A DNA stretch of 64,000 bases from Acephala macrosclerotiorum. Taxonomy: Eukaryota > Ascomycota > Leotiomycetes > Helotiales > Mollisiaceae. The notes under the pieces are model-generated. The model searched no databases. It was not told where the DNA came from and was given only the letters and a program-made list of their open reading frames with translations. This document shows positions 1 to 12,035 of this stretch, one piece after another; the first letter of the stretch is position 1, and each line of letters starts with the position of its first letter. The position numbers and the translations under genes are program-made. The stretch covers positions 427,768 to 491,767 of the forward strand of contig MU119216.1 of NCBI GenBank assembly GCA_014904845.1, in the 5' to 3' direction.

Positions 1-1
1 C

Positions 2-451
2 GATCCAAACCAATCAACAGTAGTCGGAGATGTGGCAATAATGCTCTACCTCGACTCCGTCTATGGAACCAAAACTAAGAACAACGGGCCCGATCTCGCA
101 CGACAATTCACACGTCTCCAACAAGCTGGAGAATTACTCAAGAAATGGAGATCAACGCCTTTCAACCTCGAGAAATTCCGAGAGGAGCTGCAAATCTGGG
201 AGACTTTTGCAGGTGAAGGACCTTATATTGCTAGAATAGCCATCTCTCTTGCAGATTTCGCATTCTTCCCAGTTCTGGAAGAGATACGGAAAGATTGGAG
301 CAACATTGAGGGATTCGATAATCTTATGACCTATTACCGCACTATGAGAGATCGTGAGACGGCTGTTAAGATTCTGGGCCCTCGGGAGGATGCCGTTGAT
401 TTGTTGGCTGAGAAAACAAAGGAATTGTCAGTTGGGAACACTAAAGCTTAG
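2..451 (+). CDS. Glutathione S-transferase, 3' part (5' end outside window)
   Basis: The frame is open from base 2 to the TAG at 449-451, giving about 149 residues that lack the true start. It opens with the end of an N-terminal thioredoxin-like GST domain (TVVGDVAIMLYLD, equivalent to the usual 'vvgdSfaIaeYLD' glutathione-contact segment). The helical C-terminal GST domain follows, with its conserved N-capping stretch SLADFAFFPVLEEI. Enzymes of this family conjugate glutathione to electrophiles or act as peroxidases in the cytosol. The subclass cannot be called without the N-terminal catalytic residues. No intron is seen in this part. The next gene runs convergently from the other strand. 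Confidence 0.8.
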   Translation, partial: DPNQSTVVGDVAIMLYLDSVYGTKTKNNGPDLARQFTRLQQAGELLKKWRSTPFNLEKFREELQIWETFAGEGPYIARIAISLADFAFFPVLEEIRKDWSNIEGFDNLMTYYRTMRDRETAVKILGPREDAVDLLAEKTKELSVGNTKA

Positions 452-1291
452 ACATGAACGTCATGCAAAGGCATAGCACGAGACTTTGGGTCATCATGAT
501 TTGGAAGGAAAGGAAAGGGGATCACGAGGCATATGAAAACGGCGAAACAAGAGGCTTGAATATTTGGAAAAGGATATTAGACCTTCTGGGATTTGCTTCT
601 TATTCTGTTTAGGCATGGAGTGGTAGGCTTCTACGGATTTCGAGGGACAGAACCTCAGCTTCCGGCTTTAGGCATTTTCTGCGTGAGTTTATGATGAATG
701 GGTAGATTTTGGAGAATTGCCTTATCTAGTGGCTTCAAGTAATGATACGAGAACGTCCTTCCGCAAACAGAACAATGATGCTGCTCGTGTCGACAATCTG
801 AGACTCCTCCCTTACGTGCCATTTAGGGCTTACAAGGTAGATACAGAGACCAGGCTTCTATATAAATACGGAAGGCAACAAGCCTTTGCAGTATGCCTTC
901 CCGTATTCCCGATCGCCTCGTCACTTGAGGCGGAGACATCTCCGGAAGCTCCAGGCTACAGTACAGTCATAACCCCAAGATTTGCCTCAGGCTGATTACT
1001 ACGTGCAAAAGCTCGTCTGTTCATTTAAGGGGTATGAAGTCAAACAAACGAGGTCTGACTCTCGACTACAATTTACATATGTGACAGGCGAAAATGGAGA
1101 TTTCTTCCTGCAGGAGCAGAGACCATTAAAAGCAAATAACCCCCGCCCACAAGTTTGATTTGACCAGCACAGTTGATATCAAGCCTTGTAACGCCCCCCA
1201 AGCAAGTCTGCAAGAACCCTCCAATAACTCCCCCATGTCCCCCGCCCAGCCGAGCCTAAAATGCACAAAAAGAGAAAGGTGACAGAATGAT
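452..1291. other. Intergenic, convergent 3' ends
   Basis: This stretch lies between the ends of the GST and zinc-finger genes. It should hold both 3' UTRs. A 92-codon plus-strand frame at 717-995 starts with TTG and shows no domain. I see nothing else. Confidence 0.6.
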
Positions 1292-2594
1292 TTACATCGG
1301 GAGAGGAGAAGGAGAGGCGAATCCCATCCCTTGGTTGTTGGTCATTTGCGCCGGTGGAGCTTGTTGAGGAGGACCTTGGGGAAGAGCATGAACGCCGACA
1401 ATGCTTTGGAGAGTTTGGACTTGTCGGGATAGCTCGTTCATGTGTTGGCTTTGTTGCTCGGCTTGTCTCTTCAGGGTCTCGTTCTCCTTGCGGAGCTTTG
1501 CGACTTCTTGACGGAGGTCGGGGCTTTCAGCTGTTGTTCGCTTTCGCTTCATGCCTGCTCGCTCACTTGTCTCTTCTTCGGTCTCGGCTCCATCTTGGAT
1601 CTCGCCTGCTCCATCGGTATGAACTCGTCGGAGATGCTCGTTCAAGTTTTCTTGGCGCGAGAATCCCTTTCCGGAGTAACGCTTGCAGTTTGGGTGTGGG
1701 CAGTTAAGTTGCTTTCGAGGACCTCCGTGCAGATTATGAACTTCTCGCTGATGTCGCAAAAGACCACCGGAATAAGTAAAGCCTGGAAGCTTTTCGCAGC
1801 CTTCAGCAGGACACTTGTAAGGTCGGTCGTGTTTATCCATATGCTAGTTCCAAAATCAGCCGCAAATCATTCAAAGCAAGTACACAAACATACCTTAGAC
1901 CACTCGCATTTCCTATTGAAAGAGCGAATCTCCTCTGTGCATCCAGCCCAAGTGCATACAAATCGTCCATCATCTCCTTTCGTAACCTCTCGATCTGGCT
2001 TTGGGATAGGCTTTGATCTGCCAGGACTTGGCGCGTCAGATTCTTCCTTCTGTGGCAACTCTGGCATCTCTTCACCGATGTTCAACGCCGTCGCCGCATC
2101 GATGTTTTGATGGCCATAGGGATTCTCGCCCATCGGTGGAGGACTCGGATATCTTTGCATGTTGTCGTCTTGCTGCTCGTGGGGATCATGTTGCATCAAT
2201 GCACTTTGTGGGTATTCAACGGGATAGTTTCGCGACTCGTACGACAGCGACATGGTGGTTGGGTTCGAGGTGTAGAAGTTCGGAGGGTAGTCGGATTGGA
2301 AGGCAGAATAGTATCGGGGTACTTGGTCAGGGTAGTGGTGATATTGATTACGACGATCGGTGTCATTCAGTCTCGAGAGTTGATGATGGGTGCTCGTCGG
2401 CTCAAGAGGCTTAGCACCTAGAGTGAAAACGGGTAAGCGCGAATTTCGTGTTTTCAGCCACCATAGCCACAGCTTCCATCAGCATTAACGAGCGAGCAGG
2501 TGGTCATACCATTATTATATGTACTTGCACTTTCTGAGAAATCTCCAGGCAAGGCTGCATAGTTACTGAAGTCCTCAGCAGAGCTGTCCGCCAT
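1292..2594 (-). CDS. C2H2 zinc-finger protein, putative transcription factor
   Basis: There are three exons: 2510-2594, 1894-2417 and 1292-1843. The introns are 2418-2509 (92 bp) and 1844-1893 (50 bp), both GT-AG, and the phases join to give 386 residues from the start MADSSAED. The first 170 residues are low-complexity, rich in Y, P, Q and H. Three C2H2 fingers follow. Finger 1 (C183, C188, H204, H208) is completed only by the second splice; finger 2 is C213-C218-H233-H238; finger 3 is C250-C255-H272-H277 with the linker GFSRQENLNEHLRRVH. A KRKR-type basic patch and a coiled-coil segment (about residues 300-345, RQEVAKLRKENETLKRQAEQ) suggest nuclear import and dimerisation. A sequence-specific DNA-binding regulator is the family expectation; the targets are unknown. 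The start could lie further upstream (see the findings). Confidence 0.83.
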
Positions 2595-5500
2595 GACTAT
2601 TAAATATTAGCTATTTTTAGGTAGAATCCGTCACATGATTAATGACTCACTGCGAATAGGGTTGGGAGGCGCTGTAATGGCTGCCTGGTACAGGCGGTGA
2701 TGATTCGAGGGCTGAGTAGCCAGTCGTGTCCTGGTGGTTGGCTGCTGATCGTGAGGGTGGACGGCGTAGAGGGCCTCGTCTGTTCTGTCACCCGGCGTCG
2801 GAACTGGAAAGTACCTTGGTTCGCCGTACTCGATCTTGACAACTGGAGTGTTCGCCGTGTCTATCGAAATCAGTCTCTGCAAGACACAGAAATAAATTGC
2901 GCGCAAGTAATTGTCGACTGCGAGTTTCAGGTCCGCTCGCGGTGAAGTTGGAATGGAATATATCGAGGAGGTACCCGTATCGGGACGCTAAGGTGTAGGC
3001 GAGCAACAAATCCGTAGTAAACTCCTCTTGTCCTCACGATAACAAACATGAATAATTCTGATACCACTAGGTTCTTCTGATATTTCCTCGCAGAAAAGTC
3101 TTGCTCCAGCATCATACAACAAGTCAAGGTTATTCATATCTGCAATCATACTAGCTCTAGGACGCAACATGAAAATTTACGTACCGAAGCGATGAGATGG
3201 CCCAAAACGACGACAATCTGATTGCTCGTGCCATGGCTGTTCATTCATGGAATGAGTATTTGGCTCTGGGCGGTGCGAACGATGCGAATGGTGTTGAGGG
3301 CGCTGAGCTTGGTGAGTATGCCCTGCAACCTGATGGTGGTTGAGTGGTGCATGGTATCGAGTATTGGATAGAGCGTTAACCCTAAATCTAGTATCGATGG
3401 CGAACATCCAGCATACACCCCATAGGACGACGAGGGAAGGCCTTACATCTGCCCAAGGCCAAGTTGTGTTGAGCGGATGTCTACCTCCAGGCCACTCGAA
3501 GAACCAGCCTAGACCACTACGTGGCCACAAACGTATCAGCAACTGATCATATGGATGAGATAACCTCAGCCGACAGGGCGGAGAACAACGGTGGTGGATA
3601 GGATATAATAAGTAAGGAGGGCTTACAACAATGTCCGCAGCCGGCGGAGAGTTTCGCTTGGAGATTCTCGAGGTCGACCATGATGGTAAAGGTTGGAGGC
3701 ATTCGCTTTGGCCGAGAGTTCTTGATCTTCCCAAAGGAACCCATCGTACCTTTACTCGACGTAAGCATTTGGTCTTGGGGCAGAAGAAAAGCTACCCATG
3801 ATCCTTCTCGAAAGTATCATGAGCTTCCACGCTCGGGCCATTCATGGCCACTTGAGGAAACATTTCTCATGCATGACATCTTCAAGAGAGGAGATAGAAT
3901 TGAGGGGAAATCAAAGAGAACGACGTACTCTTGAAGACTTTTTCTCCTCAACAGGCTATAGTTGACTATGCCAACACCAAGTACAAACAACAGCACTACG
4001 GCCAAAACGCTTTGGAGCATCTGATTGATGCCCATATCAAAGCACTGGCTTTCACATGCATCTCTTTCACATTCGAGAAGCAAACCCATTCTAATAAACC
4101 AATTTCAAACGACACCACAACACGACGGGAGAGTGCTTGAACGCCAGCAATGCTTTGTTAAAAAGTACAGATGAAAGGCGGGCATTGTGGCAATTGCATG
4201 AAGATCATATATGAGAAAGACAAATATGATGCAAAATTAACATTCACTCCGTCCATCTGGTATCAAAACTTTGATAATGACGCTTCACGGACATCCCGCC
4301 ATACTCCGCCTCTCAAGCTTCACCGACTGCCAAAGAGCGGGGTGGGGTCCTTTGGGGGCGGGGAAGCGAACCGAATGTCGAGATCAACAAACATCTGCAT
4401 GACATCCTTATCGAGGCTCAGAATTGGGTCGGTGAGAAAGGATAATCGGTGTGAGAATGCTGGCCCTAGGGCTGCATGAGGGGCAGGCAGTGAGTGCATG
4501 CAGCCCTATGAGCCTTGTCAAATATTGGAAGCGGGAGTGCTGGACGAATCGGATAGGGGGGCGCTTTGCACTGCCTCGTTGAGCACAGGAATGACTTCAC
4601 CGTTGCGGTGGGAAAGAGGACGTGGGAGATTGTTTTCATTTATGGTTTCAATTTTTTGGGGATATCTAGATTGTGCGCCTGGCGCCATGTGGCAGCAACT
4701 TTTACAGTTCCTGAGGCCAGGTCGTGATGATCCTCAGGATTCAGGCGTATATCTTCTTATTCGGATCCGAAGAAAGTCCGGCTCCGATCCTCTATAGTAC
4801 AATCCTCAGTGATAGGGCCAGGGTTTTCTTAATCGTCCAGAAGGTGGAGTCTTTTACTTTAGTCACAGAGATGGTTTTGCATTATGCATGCGTTAGTTGC
4901 AGTTGTTTCAGGACATCACTAGGCACAGCTTCTAGGAATTTTACTGACTGCATGTATTCAGTTCGAGATGGTGAAAGATGCTCAAGACACACGAATCAGT
5001 TGATGAATTCGTCACCGGACTCAAATAAAGTTTCTCTTTACCTCTCCAGTGATCTATACTTGCTTGGATAGATTAGGTTGCCGACCCAGGATGCCCATTG
5101 TCACAGGTTTACAAGCCAACAACAGAGTATAGCAAAGACATCAAATCTGATCATACACTCCTAGTCTCCGAACTCAAATCTGCAACCCATGGCCAATAAC
5201 TCCGCAGACCACGATGCCGCTATTCTCGTAAAATGACCTATAAACTACCCCTTGCCCAGATAACAGGTCCCTAGAGCTGCAGAGACGTAATGCGGCAGCA
5301 ATAGCATCATCGACAAAGACGTTACAAGTTGTAGGCATTTCGTCTCAATTTAGAATCTTGCTAATACAGTTTATCAGCTTAGAGAACATGGTTGACAAGG
5401 CAAATACACCGACAACAGGCATCATAGGTTCGTAGACCGAGGCAAATGAGAGTAGGAGAAGCAATCAATGTTAATCTTAGCAACGCTCTCGATGAGAATA

Positions 5501-6150
5501 AGGTACCAAACAGAATCTAGGCTGATCAGATTTATGATATGATGGTACTGAGACAAAAGAACTCAAGGCATTGCTTGAATAGAATGGAAACGGGCATCTT
5601 CATCGATTGCTTGAAGAACTTCAGTCTCATCACTGGATGTCTCAGACACTTCAATTGTCATACACCTCTAGAACTTCAGACTGACGACCTAGACGGGCAT
5701 TCTGGACTTGATCATTGTTTCTTGATTTCCAGGACTTTGCCAGCTTTTCTTTGAGTCACAGTGGTTAAACTTTCGGGCCCAGCTTCCTACAACCCTACAC
5801 TTAAAACATATGGTTAAGTAGAGACTAGGGAAAGCTTCGTCTAGCGCTTCCACCTCTCTAGTATATGCAGCTTTAACAAACTTCTGGTTATCCCTCACTA
5901 AGTTTGAAACCTTCAAACAATCCTTGAAGGCTGATCTCGTATTCACCGAGCCCCTGTTCCATCTGGTGAGGTCAAAGTCGCCTCCGATGTCTTCTCGCTT
6001 CTTTTCCTGCTTTCGTTGTGCAATCTGTTATGTGGATGGCCTGGTTTTACCACATGCCGACATTTCATCCTCCCATGCAGCGGTATCAGGATATTGGTGT
6101 GTTTTCTGGAAGGCAGAGCAAGACTATTGTCCCACTTGGCTTTGAACAAT
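2595..6150. other. 3.5-kb stretch without a defensible gene
   Basis: This is upstream of the C2H2 gene (-) and downstream of the hypothetical gene at 6151 (-). On the minus strand it holds several open frames: 3177-3734 (185 codons, His-rich end); 2631-2906; and 3817-4089, which contains one hydrophobic segment followed by RRKSLQ. Splice-like GTAAGC, GTACGT and GTGAGT sites sit between them. I could not assemble these into a recognisable protein. They could be a spliced 5' leader, an unrecognised gene or chance. The part from 4140 to 6150 has no frame with a recognisable domain. A Cys-containing minus-strand frame at 5689-5946 faintly recalls a retroelement zinc knuckle but does not fit the spacing. 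Confidence 0.4.
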
Positions 6151-6804
6151 TCAACCGTCGTCTTCGTCCTGCAGCGTATCAAGTTGACGACTATCCTCCT
6201 GCTCTCGAGCCCATTCTCTCTGAAAAGTCCTTCCAGTCCTCTCTAACCTCGCAGCAGCTCTCCTAGCCTCACCACTATCCGCAGCACTTGACGCAACAAC
6301 TGAAGCAATCAACATCAGCGGGTGGTGTATCGAATTATATCCTTCTTCCCCCTTGTCGTTATCACCGTTCAAGACACCATTCACTAGAACTTCATAGCTT
6401 CGACTTTGCTCCCCTCCATTGTCTGAGGCTCCGCTACCGGGTCTCAGTTCAGAATGAGTCTGTTCTGCTATTCCTTCACCGGCATCTCGGCTTTGCGTTC
6501 TCCGCGATCGTGGTCGCTGTATCGACTGAGGATTTAGATAAGAGTGTAGGACGATTGGACCAGACGACTGAGTTTCAATCATTATTCGTTCAGGTACGCC
6601 GAGACCTAATCGAAGGGCCGATTCGTAGGCAGTAAGGGCAGTCGTTGTGAGGGAGGAGAGAGCTTGCGCTTGATTCCGCGACTGTGCTGCTGATGATGAC
6701 GGTTGACGAGAGGAGGACAAGATGGGAGTAAGAGCTCTATCGGCGAGATGAAGAGCCAATTGATTAGATGCCAGAGAAGGTGCAGCCATATTGAAGTTTG
6801 ACAA
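6151..6804 (-). CDS. Conserved-looking hypothetical protein, 217 aa
   Basis: A single exon opens with MSNFNMAAPS; the second ATG (residue 6) is an alternative start. It begins with an Ala/Ser/Leu-rich helical stretch (LALHLADRALTPIL). An alpha/beta-looking segment follows (ESALRLGLGVPERIMIETQ, then PIVLHSYL), then a charged Arg/Ser/Glu linker and a final region with an amphipathic helix (EARRAAARLERTGRTFQREW). I do not recognise the family. The alternation of a helix, a strand pair and a long C-terminal helix could fit a small roadblock/LC7-type adaptor, but that is only a guess. There is no signal peptide or membrane segment. It is divergent from the coiled-coil gene, with 269 bp between the two start codons that must hold both promoters. 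Confidence 0.7.
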   Translation of the reverse strand: MSNFNMAAPSLASNQLALHLADRALTPILSSSRQPSSSAAQSRNQAQALSSLTTTALTAYESALRLGLGVPERIMIETQSSGPIVLHSYLNPQSIQRPRSRRTQSRDAGEGIAEQTHSELRPGSGASDNGGEQSRSYEVLVNGVLNGDNDKGEEGYNSIHHPLMLIASVVASSAADSGEARRAAARLERTGRTFQREWAREQEDSRQLDTLQDEDDG

Positions 6805-7073
6805 TTAAGTGACCTCGAATTTCAGCACTGCTCTCGACCAAAAATCACTGCGCAAAAGTTTGTTCGGTGACGGGACATTGTGTACATGAAAATCAAGAAC
6901 GACTGAGGTGATCCCCGGAAACCCCTGTTCAGCCGAGCGGAATCTATTTTAGCGTAACGCCATGCTTCCATCTTGAGGAACTGAAGCATAGCTGGCCAAA
7001 CGTAAATGTTGACTCAAGTCTGTTAGAACAACTTTCTCGGGTTCATAGCACAGAGGAAATCCATTCATTCAAC

Positions 7074-8913
7074 ATGGCAGACGCAGAGGAGAAAGCCAAA
7101 GCTGAAAAGCTTGCGGCGGCCAAGAAGAGGGTAAGTAAACTAGACACTTATTTTAGTATCATGAAGCTATGCTGACAGCAATTCCCACAGGTGGAGGAGA
7201 TGAAGAAGAAGAAACAAAAGAAGACTGTTGCCAAAAAGGAAGAGAAATCTGAACCTGCAGAATCATCAAAAGCCGAAGAACCATCAGCGCCCACAACAGA
7301 ACCACCATTTGAATATACAGAGGAGGAACCGAAGAAGGCGGAGGAGCTAGAAACGAATGCCTCAGGTGAAAAGACACCACTAGTCTCTCCAGCATCGCAT
7401 GGGAGACAGCCGTCGTTATCTCTCGAGTCTAAGATGCGCTCTGCATCCTTCAGAGCTGGATCAGGCGGGCCACTTTCACCAAATTATGGATTCTCGCCAG
7501 ATAGAGATACAGCTCCTGATATCTACAGAAAGCAGGCCTCGAGAATTGAAGAGCTTGAGAAGGAGAATAAGCGGCTTGCAAAGGAAGCAAGTGATGGGGA
7601 GAGACGGTGGAAGAAGGCTGAAGAAGAGCTCGAGGAGATGCGGGAGGCAGAGGATGAGGTTGCACTAAAGAGAGACGTCTCTACAAGTCCAGGATCATTA
7701 GGGGAAGTGGAGAAGCTGGTGTGTTCCTTTTTGTCTTGTTATTGTTCAATGCTAATTCATTGTGCAGCGAACGGAGATTGCAGCTCTACAACGTCAAAAC
7801 ACACAACTCCTAGCACAATCCTCACGGCCTCGACATGGCTCGTCTCCATCAATGTCAGCAAGTGTACCAGCAGACTACGAAGCCATCCTCGCCTCCAAAT
7901 CTTCGACAATTGAGTCTATGGAAATCGAGATCTCCACTCTACGAGGCAGGCTAGACCAGATCGCAGCAGGCAGTTCAGAGAAGGAACAAGTCACAGCTCT
8001 TGAAGAGAAACTCACACGCAGTGAGAAAGCGGCAGCAGTTGCACAGCGAGAGTTAGGCGACTTGAAGAAGAACCTGGAGCGGACGACACAGAAAGCAGTC
8101 AAGGAGGGCAGCGATCGCATATCAGCCGAAACCAAGCTCCGAACCCTTGAACGCGGAGCTAGAGAGGCAAAGTCACGCAGCGAAGAGCTCCAGAAGAAGG
8201 TTGATGCTCTGGAGAAGAAGGTCACAACTCTGGCTACACTTCACAAGGAACACGATGCCAGATTTCAAGCCCAGAAAAAGGAACGAGAGAAAGCAGAAAA
8301 AGAAGCCTCCGACCTCCGCATCAAATTCACGCACCTCGAAACCGAAAACTCCCACCTAAAAGAAGCCCAAGAAAAAGCACGCAAACACGCCGCACTCGGA
8401 CAAGACGACGACGGCGTCGACGAGCTCGAAAATGAGGAACGCCAACGTCTAGAAAAGAAAGTTCGAGACCTAGAAGCTGAAGTCCACGAATTACGAAGAG
8501 GAGTGTGGAGGGATCGAAGACAGCAGTTGGAAGGTGATGATTCTTCCGGTCTTACGAGTCCGGGGGCTAGGTTTACGGATGTGGATTTGGGAGGGGGTAT
8601 GAGTCCTAATAGGAGGAGGAGCATTGCTCCTGGTGGGAAAGGGGGTTTTGGGGAGTTTATCTCGAGTGGATTTAATGCGATTACGGGGGCTAATGCTTTG
8701 CCTCCTGCGGCCGACGGGTTACTAGAGGATGATGAAGATATGGAGTTTGACGAAGAGGCGTTCAGACTTGCTCAAGAACAGGAAGCTAAGAAGAGGATTG
8801 AGAGGGTGAAGGAGGTGAAACGGGCGTTGAAGAATTGGGAGGGTTATAGGCTGGATCTAGTGGAGAATAGGAAAGGTGGTGGGGAGGGAGTTGGTGAGAT
8901 CTTCGAGGTTTAG
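7074..8913 (+). CDS. Coiled-coil protein of the fungal 'M protein repeat' type
   Basis: There are three exons: 7074-7130, 7191-7718 and 7768-8913. The GT-AG introns are 60 and 49 bp, and the product is 576 residues. The N-terminus is highly charged (Lys/Glu/Ala), with a Ser/Pro-rich segment at about residues 70-130. Long heptad coiled coils run from about residue 130 to 195 and again from about 195 to 435. A Gly-rich patch and an acidic stretch (EDDEDMEFDEEAF) precede the tail KNWEGYRLDLVENRKG...GEIFEV. That tail is the part I associate with Pezizomycotina proteins annotated 'M protein repeat protein', which resemble golgins. A tethering or scaffold role at membranes or the cytoskeleton is inference. 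Homology to streptococcal M protein is only coiled-coil similarity. Confidence 0.82.
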
Positions 8914-9398
8914 GATAATGTTGGATGTGTGTACCTTGTAAGATCAGTGGTGTGTAAAATATCATGATGAAGGATGCTTCCGGTGATTATGAATCTTTCG
9001 GTCGGTTTACGGATTTTCAAAACGTACTGGAAACTCAAATTAGCTTTCTTTAACTTTCAAAGTTTTTGATCACTTATCATTGGTTGACTGTTCTAAAAAA
9101 ATACTTCATTCTATAGTAATGTCTAGGACTACTTGAGAGATTTGAATGTCAGATATTGACTAGAAGTCGTACATACATTAAGAGCTAATCAACTTCAATC
9201 ACAATTACCACGAATGTGCCTCACCCTTTCGGTCTTTCACGTTACAACTTTTCGTTGGTCATTGCGAGCTCATGTCGTGGTCATGATTTGTTCATTTTTT
9301 TTTTCATAGTCTATCTGCAGGCTTTACGACGTTACGTTCAATTCCGAAATCCTCCAAATTCACATCTTAGCATCAGTCCAATCAATGAAATATTCAGC
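8914..9398. other. Intergenic, convergent 3' ends
   Basis: This is the 3' flank of the coiled-coil and transketolase genes. The sequence is AT-rich around 9050-9180. No open frame or RNA gene is recognisable. Confidence 0.6.
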
Positions 9399-11442
9399 CT
9401 AGATGAGTTGTTGGAAAGCACGGTTGATAGGAGAGCGGATGTTGGGGACATTTTTCCAGAAGTCGATGGTGGCAACGGCGCGCTTGGAGATGCCCTCCGG
9501 AGTGAACTCGAACTTCTATAAAAGGATTAGTACTGAACTAAATAAACGGGAATTAACGTGAGAAAATACCTTGTAAACATCCTTGTAGGCACCACTAGCA
9601 CCGAATCTGTTAAGACCGAATTGCTCGTGAGTGTATCGTTCCCAGCCCATGGTTGACATAACCTCGACGGATAGGGAAGGGATGCCATCTGGGAGAACAC
9701 TGAGTCTGTACTCCTTTGATTGAGCATCGAAGACCTCGAAGCAAGGAATGGAGATGACACGAGCAGTGATGTTGTGCTTCTCCTTCAGGTACTTGACAGC
9801 GTCAACACAGATACCAACCTCGGAACCAGTGGAAACGAGAGAGATGTCTGCCTTCTCGGCCTCGTGAACGACGTATCCACCCTTGATGGCGTTGGCGAGA
9901 GTAGAGTTCTCGAGGTGAGGAAGGTTTTGACGGGACAGAGCGATGATGCTAGGGGTGTGCTTGGAGGTCAATGCGAGGTAGTATGCGGCGCTAGTCTCAT
10001 TGCCATCAGCTGGGCGCCAGACCATGCAGTTGGGAAGAGCACGGAAATGTGCAAGAGTCTCGATAGGTTGATGGGTAGGTCCATCCTCACCCAATCCAAT
10101 GGAGTCGTGGGTAGCGACCCAAATGACACGGACTTGGGAAAGAGCGGAGAGACGAACAGCACCGGCGGCGTAGGAGACGAAGTTCAAGAAAGTACCTCCG
10201 TATGGGAGAATGGTACCGTACGCTGCGAGACCGTTCATGATAGCACCCATTGCGTGCTCACGGACACCATATCGGATATAACGTCCAGACCAGTCACCAA
10301 TGCCAAGAGAAGGAGGCTGGAAGTCGACAGCATCCTTCCATCTTGTCAAGTTGGAGCCAGTCAAATCGGCAGAGCCGCCAACGAGTTCTGGAACTGCTTG
10401 GTGGATCTTCTGGAGAACAATTTCGGAAAGCTTTCGGGATGCAACGGCGGCGTCTGAAGGAGAGTAGACTGGGAGATTCTTCTCCCAACCCTCTGGCAGA
10501 TCACCAGTCAGGCGGCGCTTCAGATCCGCTGCCTCATCCTTATGGGAACCGGCATACTTCTCAAGGAGTTGCTCCCACTCTTGCTCCTTTGCGGCGCCCT
10601 CAGCACCCTTCTTGTGGTACAGGTCGTAAACCTCCTGGGGCACAACGAAAGTCTGCTCAGGGTCGAAACCAAACTTCTTCTTCAATTGGGTAATGTCGTC
10701 CTTCTTGAGAGCAGAACCGTGGACACCGCCTGTACCTTGGTGCAGCGAACCGTATCCAATGGTGGTTCGGAGCTTGATCAAAGATGGCTTGTCCTTAACG
10801 GCTTGGCACTTCTTGATAGCTTCTTCGATGGCCACCAAATCATGGTCACCATCAAGGACAGTCTCAGTGTGCCAGCCATAGGCCTCGAATCTCTTGACGA
10901 CATCTTCGGTGAAGGCGCAGTTGGTATCACCATCAATGGAAATGTGGTTGTCATCGTAAATAGCAATGAGGTTACCCAATTGCAAATGACCAGCAAGAGA
11001 TGCAGCCTCGCTTGCAACGCCCTCCATCATACATCCGTCACCAAGGAAGGTATATGTGTAGTTATTGATGAGCTCGAATCCCGGCTTGTTGAACTCTGCA
11101 GAAGTGTGGTGTTGAGCAATAGCCAAACCAACAGCATTGGAGAATCCTTGACCCAAAGGACCAGTAGTCACTTCGATACCATCAGTGTCGTGGGCTTCGG
11201 GGTGACCAGGAGTAATGCTGTCAATGTGCTATTCTAGAAGTTAGGATGTGTGTAAGCGATGGGAAATTTTGTACATCACTTACTCGAAAAGCCTTGATAT
11301 CATCCATAGAGATCTTGTATCCGCAGAGGTGGAGGAGAGCATATTGAAGCATGCATCCATGTCCGTTGCTGAAGATTGTGTAAGCGTATGTTTGTGGCAG
11401 ATATCATGATTTCAAGTATGTCAAGAAATGCATATTGAAATG

Positions 11443-11524
<82 letters not shown>

Positions 11525-12035
11525 ATCTTAGGTGCTCCTGTGTAACTCGAATATGTGTTGACAGAACTCTAGCTGGTGCAACTGTCGTAGCTCAAACTTT
11601 GCCAAGCCAATCCTCAATGTAGACCGCAAGTTGAACATGACTGAAAGTCGAGAACTTACGAGAGGACGAATCTGTCGCGGTTAACCCATTTCGAGTTCTT
11701 TGGGTTGTAGTTCATAATCTTGTTGAAAAGGACGTGGGCAACCGGTGCCATTCCCCTACATCAACATCAGCATATTGGGCTTCGTAGAGTCGTCGGTAAA
11801 AAGAGGAAGTTGCCAGGAATACTCACATAGGGGCTCCCGGGTGACCCGAGTTCGCTGCGAATGTGGCATCGACCTGCGAAGTTGATATCAGCTTTAATTA
11901 TATTGATTGAGGTTGTTGAGGTGGCGATTGATGGAGCTTCCACTCCCTGGCGGGGTAAAAATCATCAGGCGATGAACTTACTGCAAGAAGTCGGATCGTA
12001 TTGATCGCGACCTCATCCACTTTAGAGTAACCCAT
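9399..12035 (-). CDS. TKL1: Transketolase
   Basis: Transfers a two-carbon ketol unit between sugar phosphates in the non-oxidative pentose phosphate pathway (cytosol; thiamine diphosphate and a divalent metal as cofactors). Six exons join in phase to 685 residues, the usual family length: 11982-12035, 11827-11873, 11660-11755, 11284-11368, 9570-11228 and 9399-9515. The short N-terminal exons encode [18 protein letters not shown] and the ANSGHPGAP loop. The cofactor motif begins at GDG (about 157) and ends in the DDN segment. The catalytic Glu is in GVREHAMG, and the substrate-binding region includes [16 protein letters not shown]. The last exon encodes the C-terminal domain ending NRAFQQLI. 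The third intron (11369-11659, 291 bp) is unusually long because it contains an 81-nt homopolymer; the other introns are 54-108 bp. Confidence 0.96.
11443..11523. repeat. 81-nt poly(A) homopolymer (poly-T on the transketolase sense strand)
   Basis: Uninterrupted A from 11443 to 11523, inside the third transketolase intron. On the transcribed sense it is a T81 tract about 75 nt upstream of the 3' splice site. No target-site duplication is obvious at its edges. It may be a microsatellite-like expansion, the tail of a retroposed insertion, or partly an assembly artefact. Confidence 0.95.

Noticed and set aside
717..995. 92-codon plus-strand frame between the GST and zinc-finger genes
   Set aside because: Starts with TTG, has no domain, and lies in a region expected to be 3' UTR.
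5689..5946. Frame with CFKC resembling a retroelement zinc knuckle
   Set aside because: The His and last Cys do not have CCHC spacing, the flanks are not gag-like, and neighbouring sequence is in other frames; too weak to call a retrotransposon.
9720..10457. Long plus-strand frames (245 and 231 codons) across 9720-11237
   Set aside because: They are antisense shadows of the large transketolase exon.
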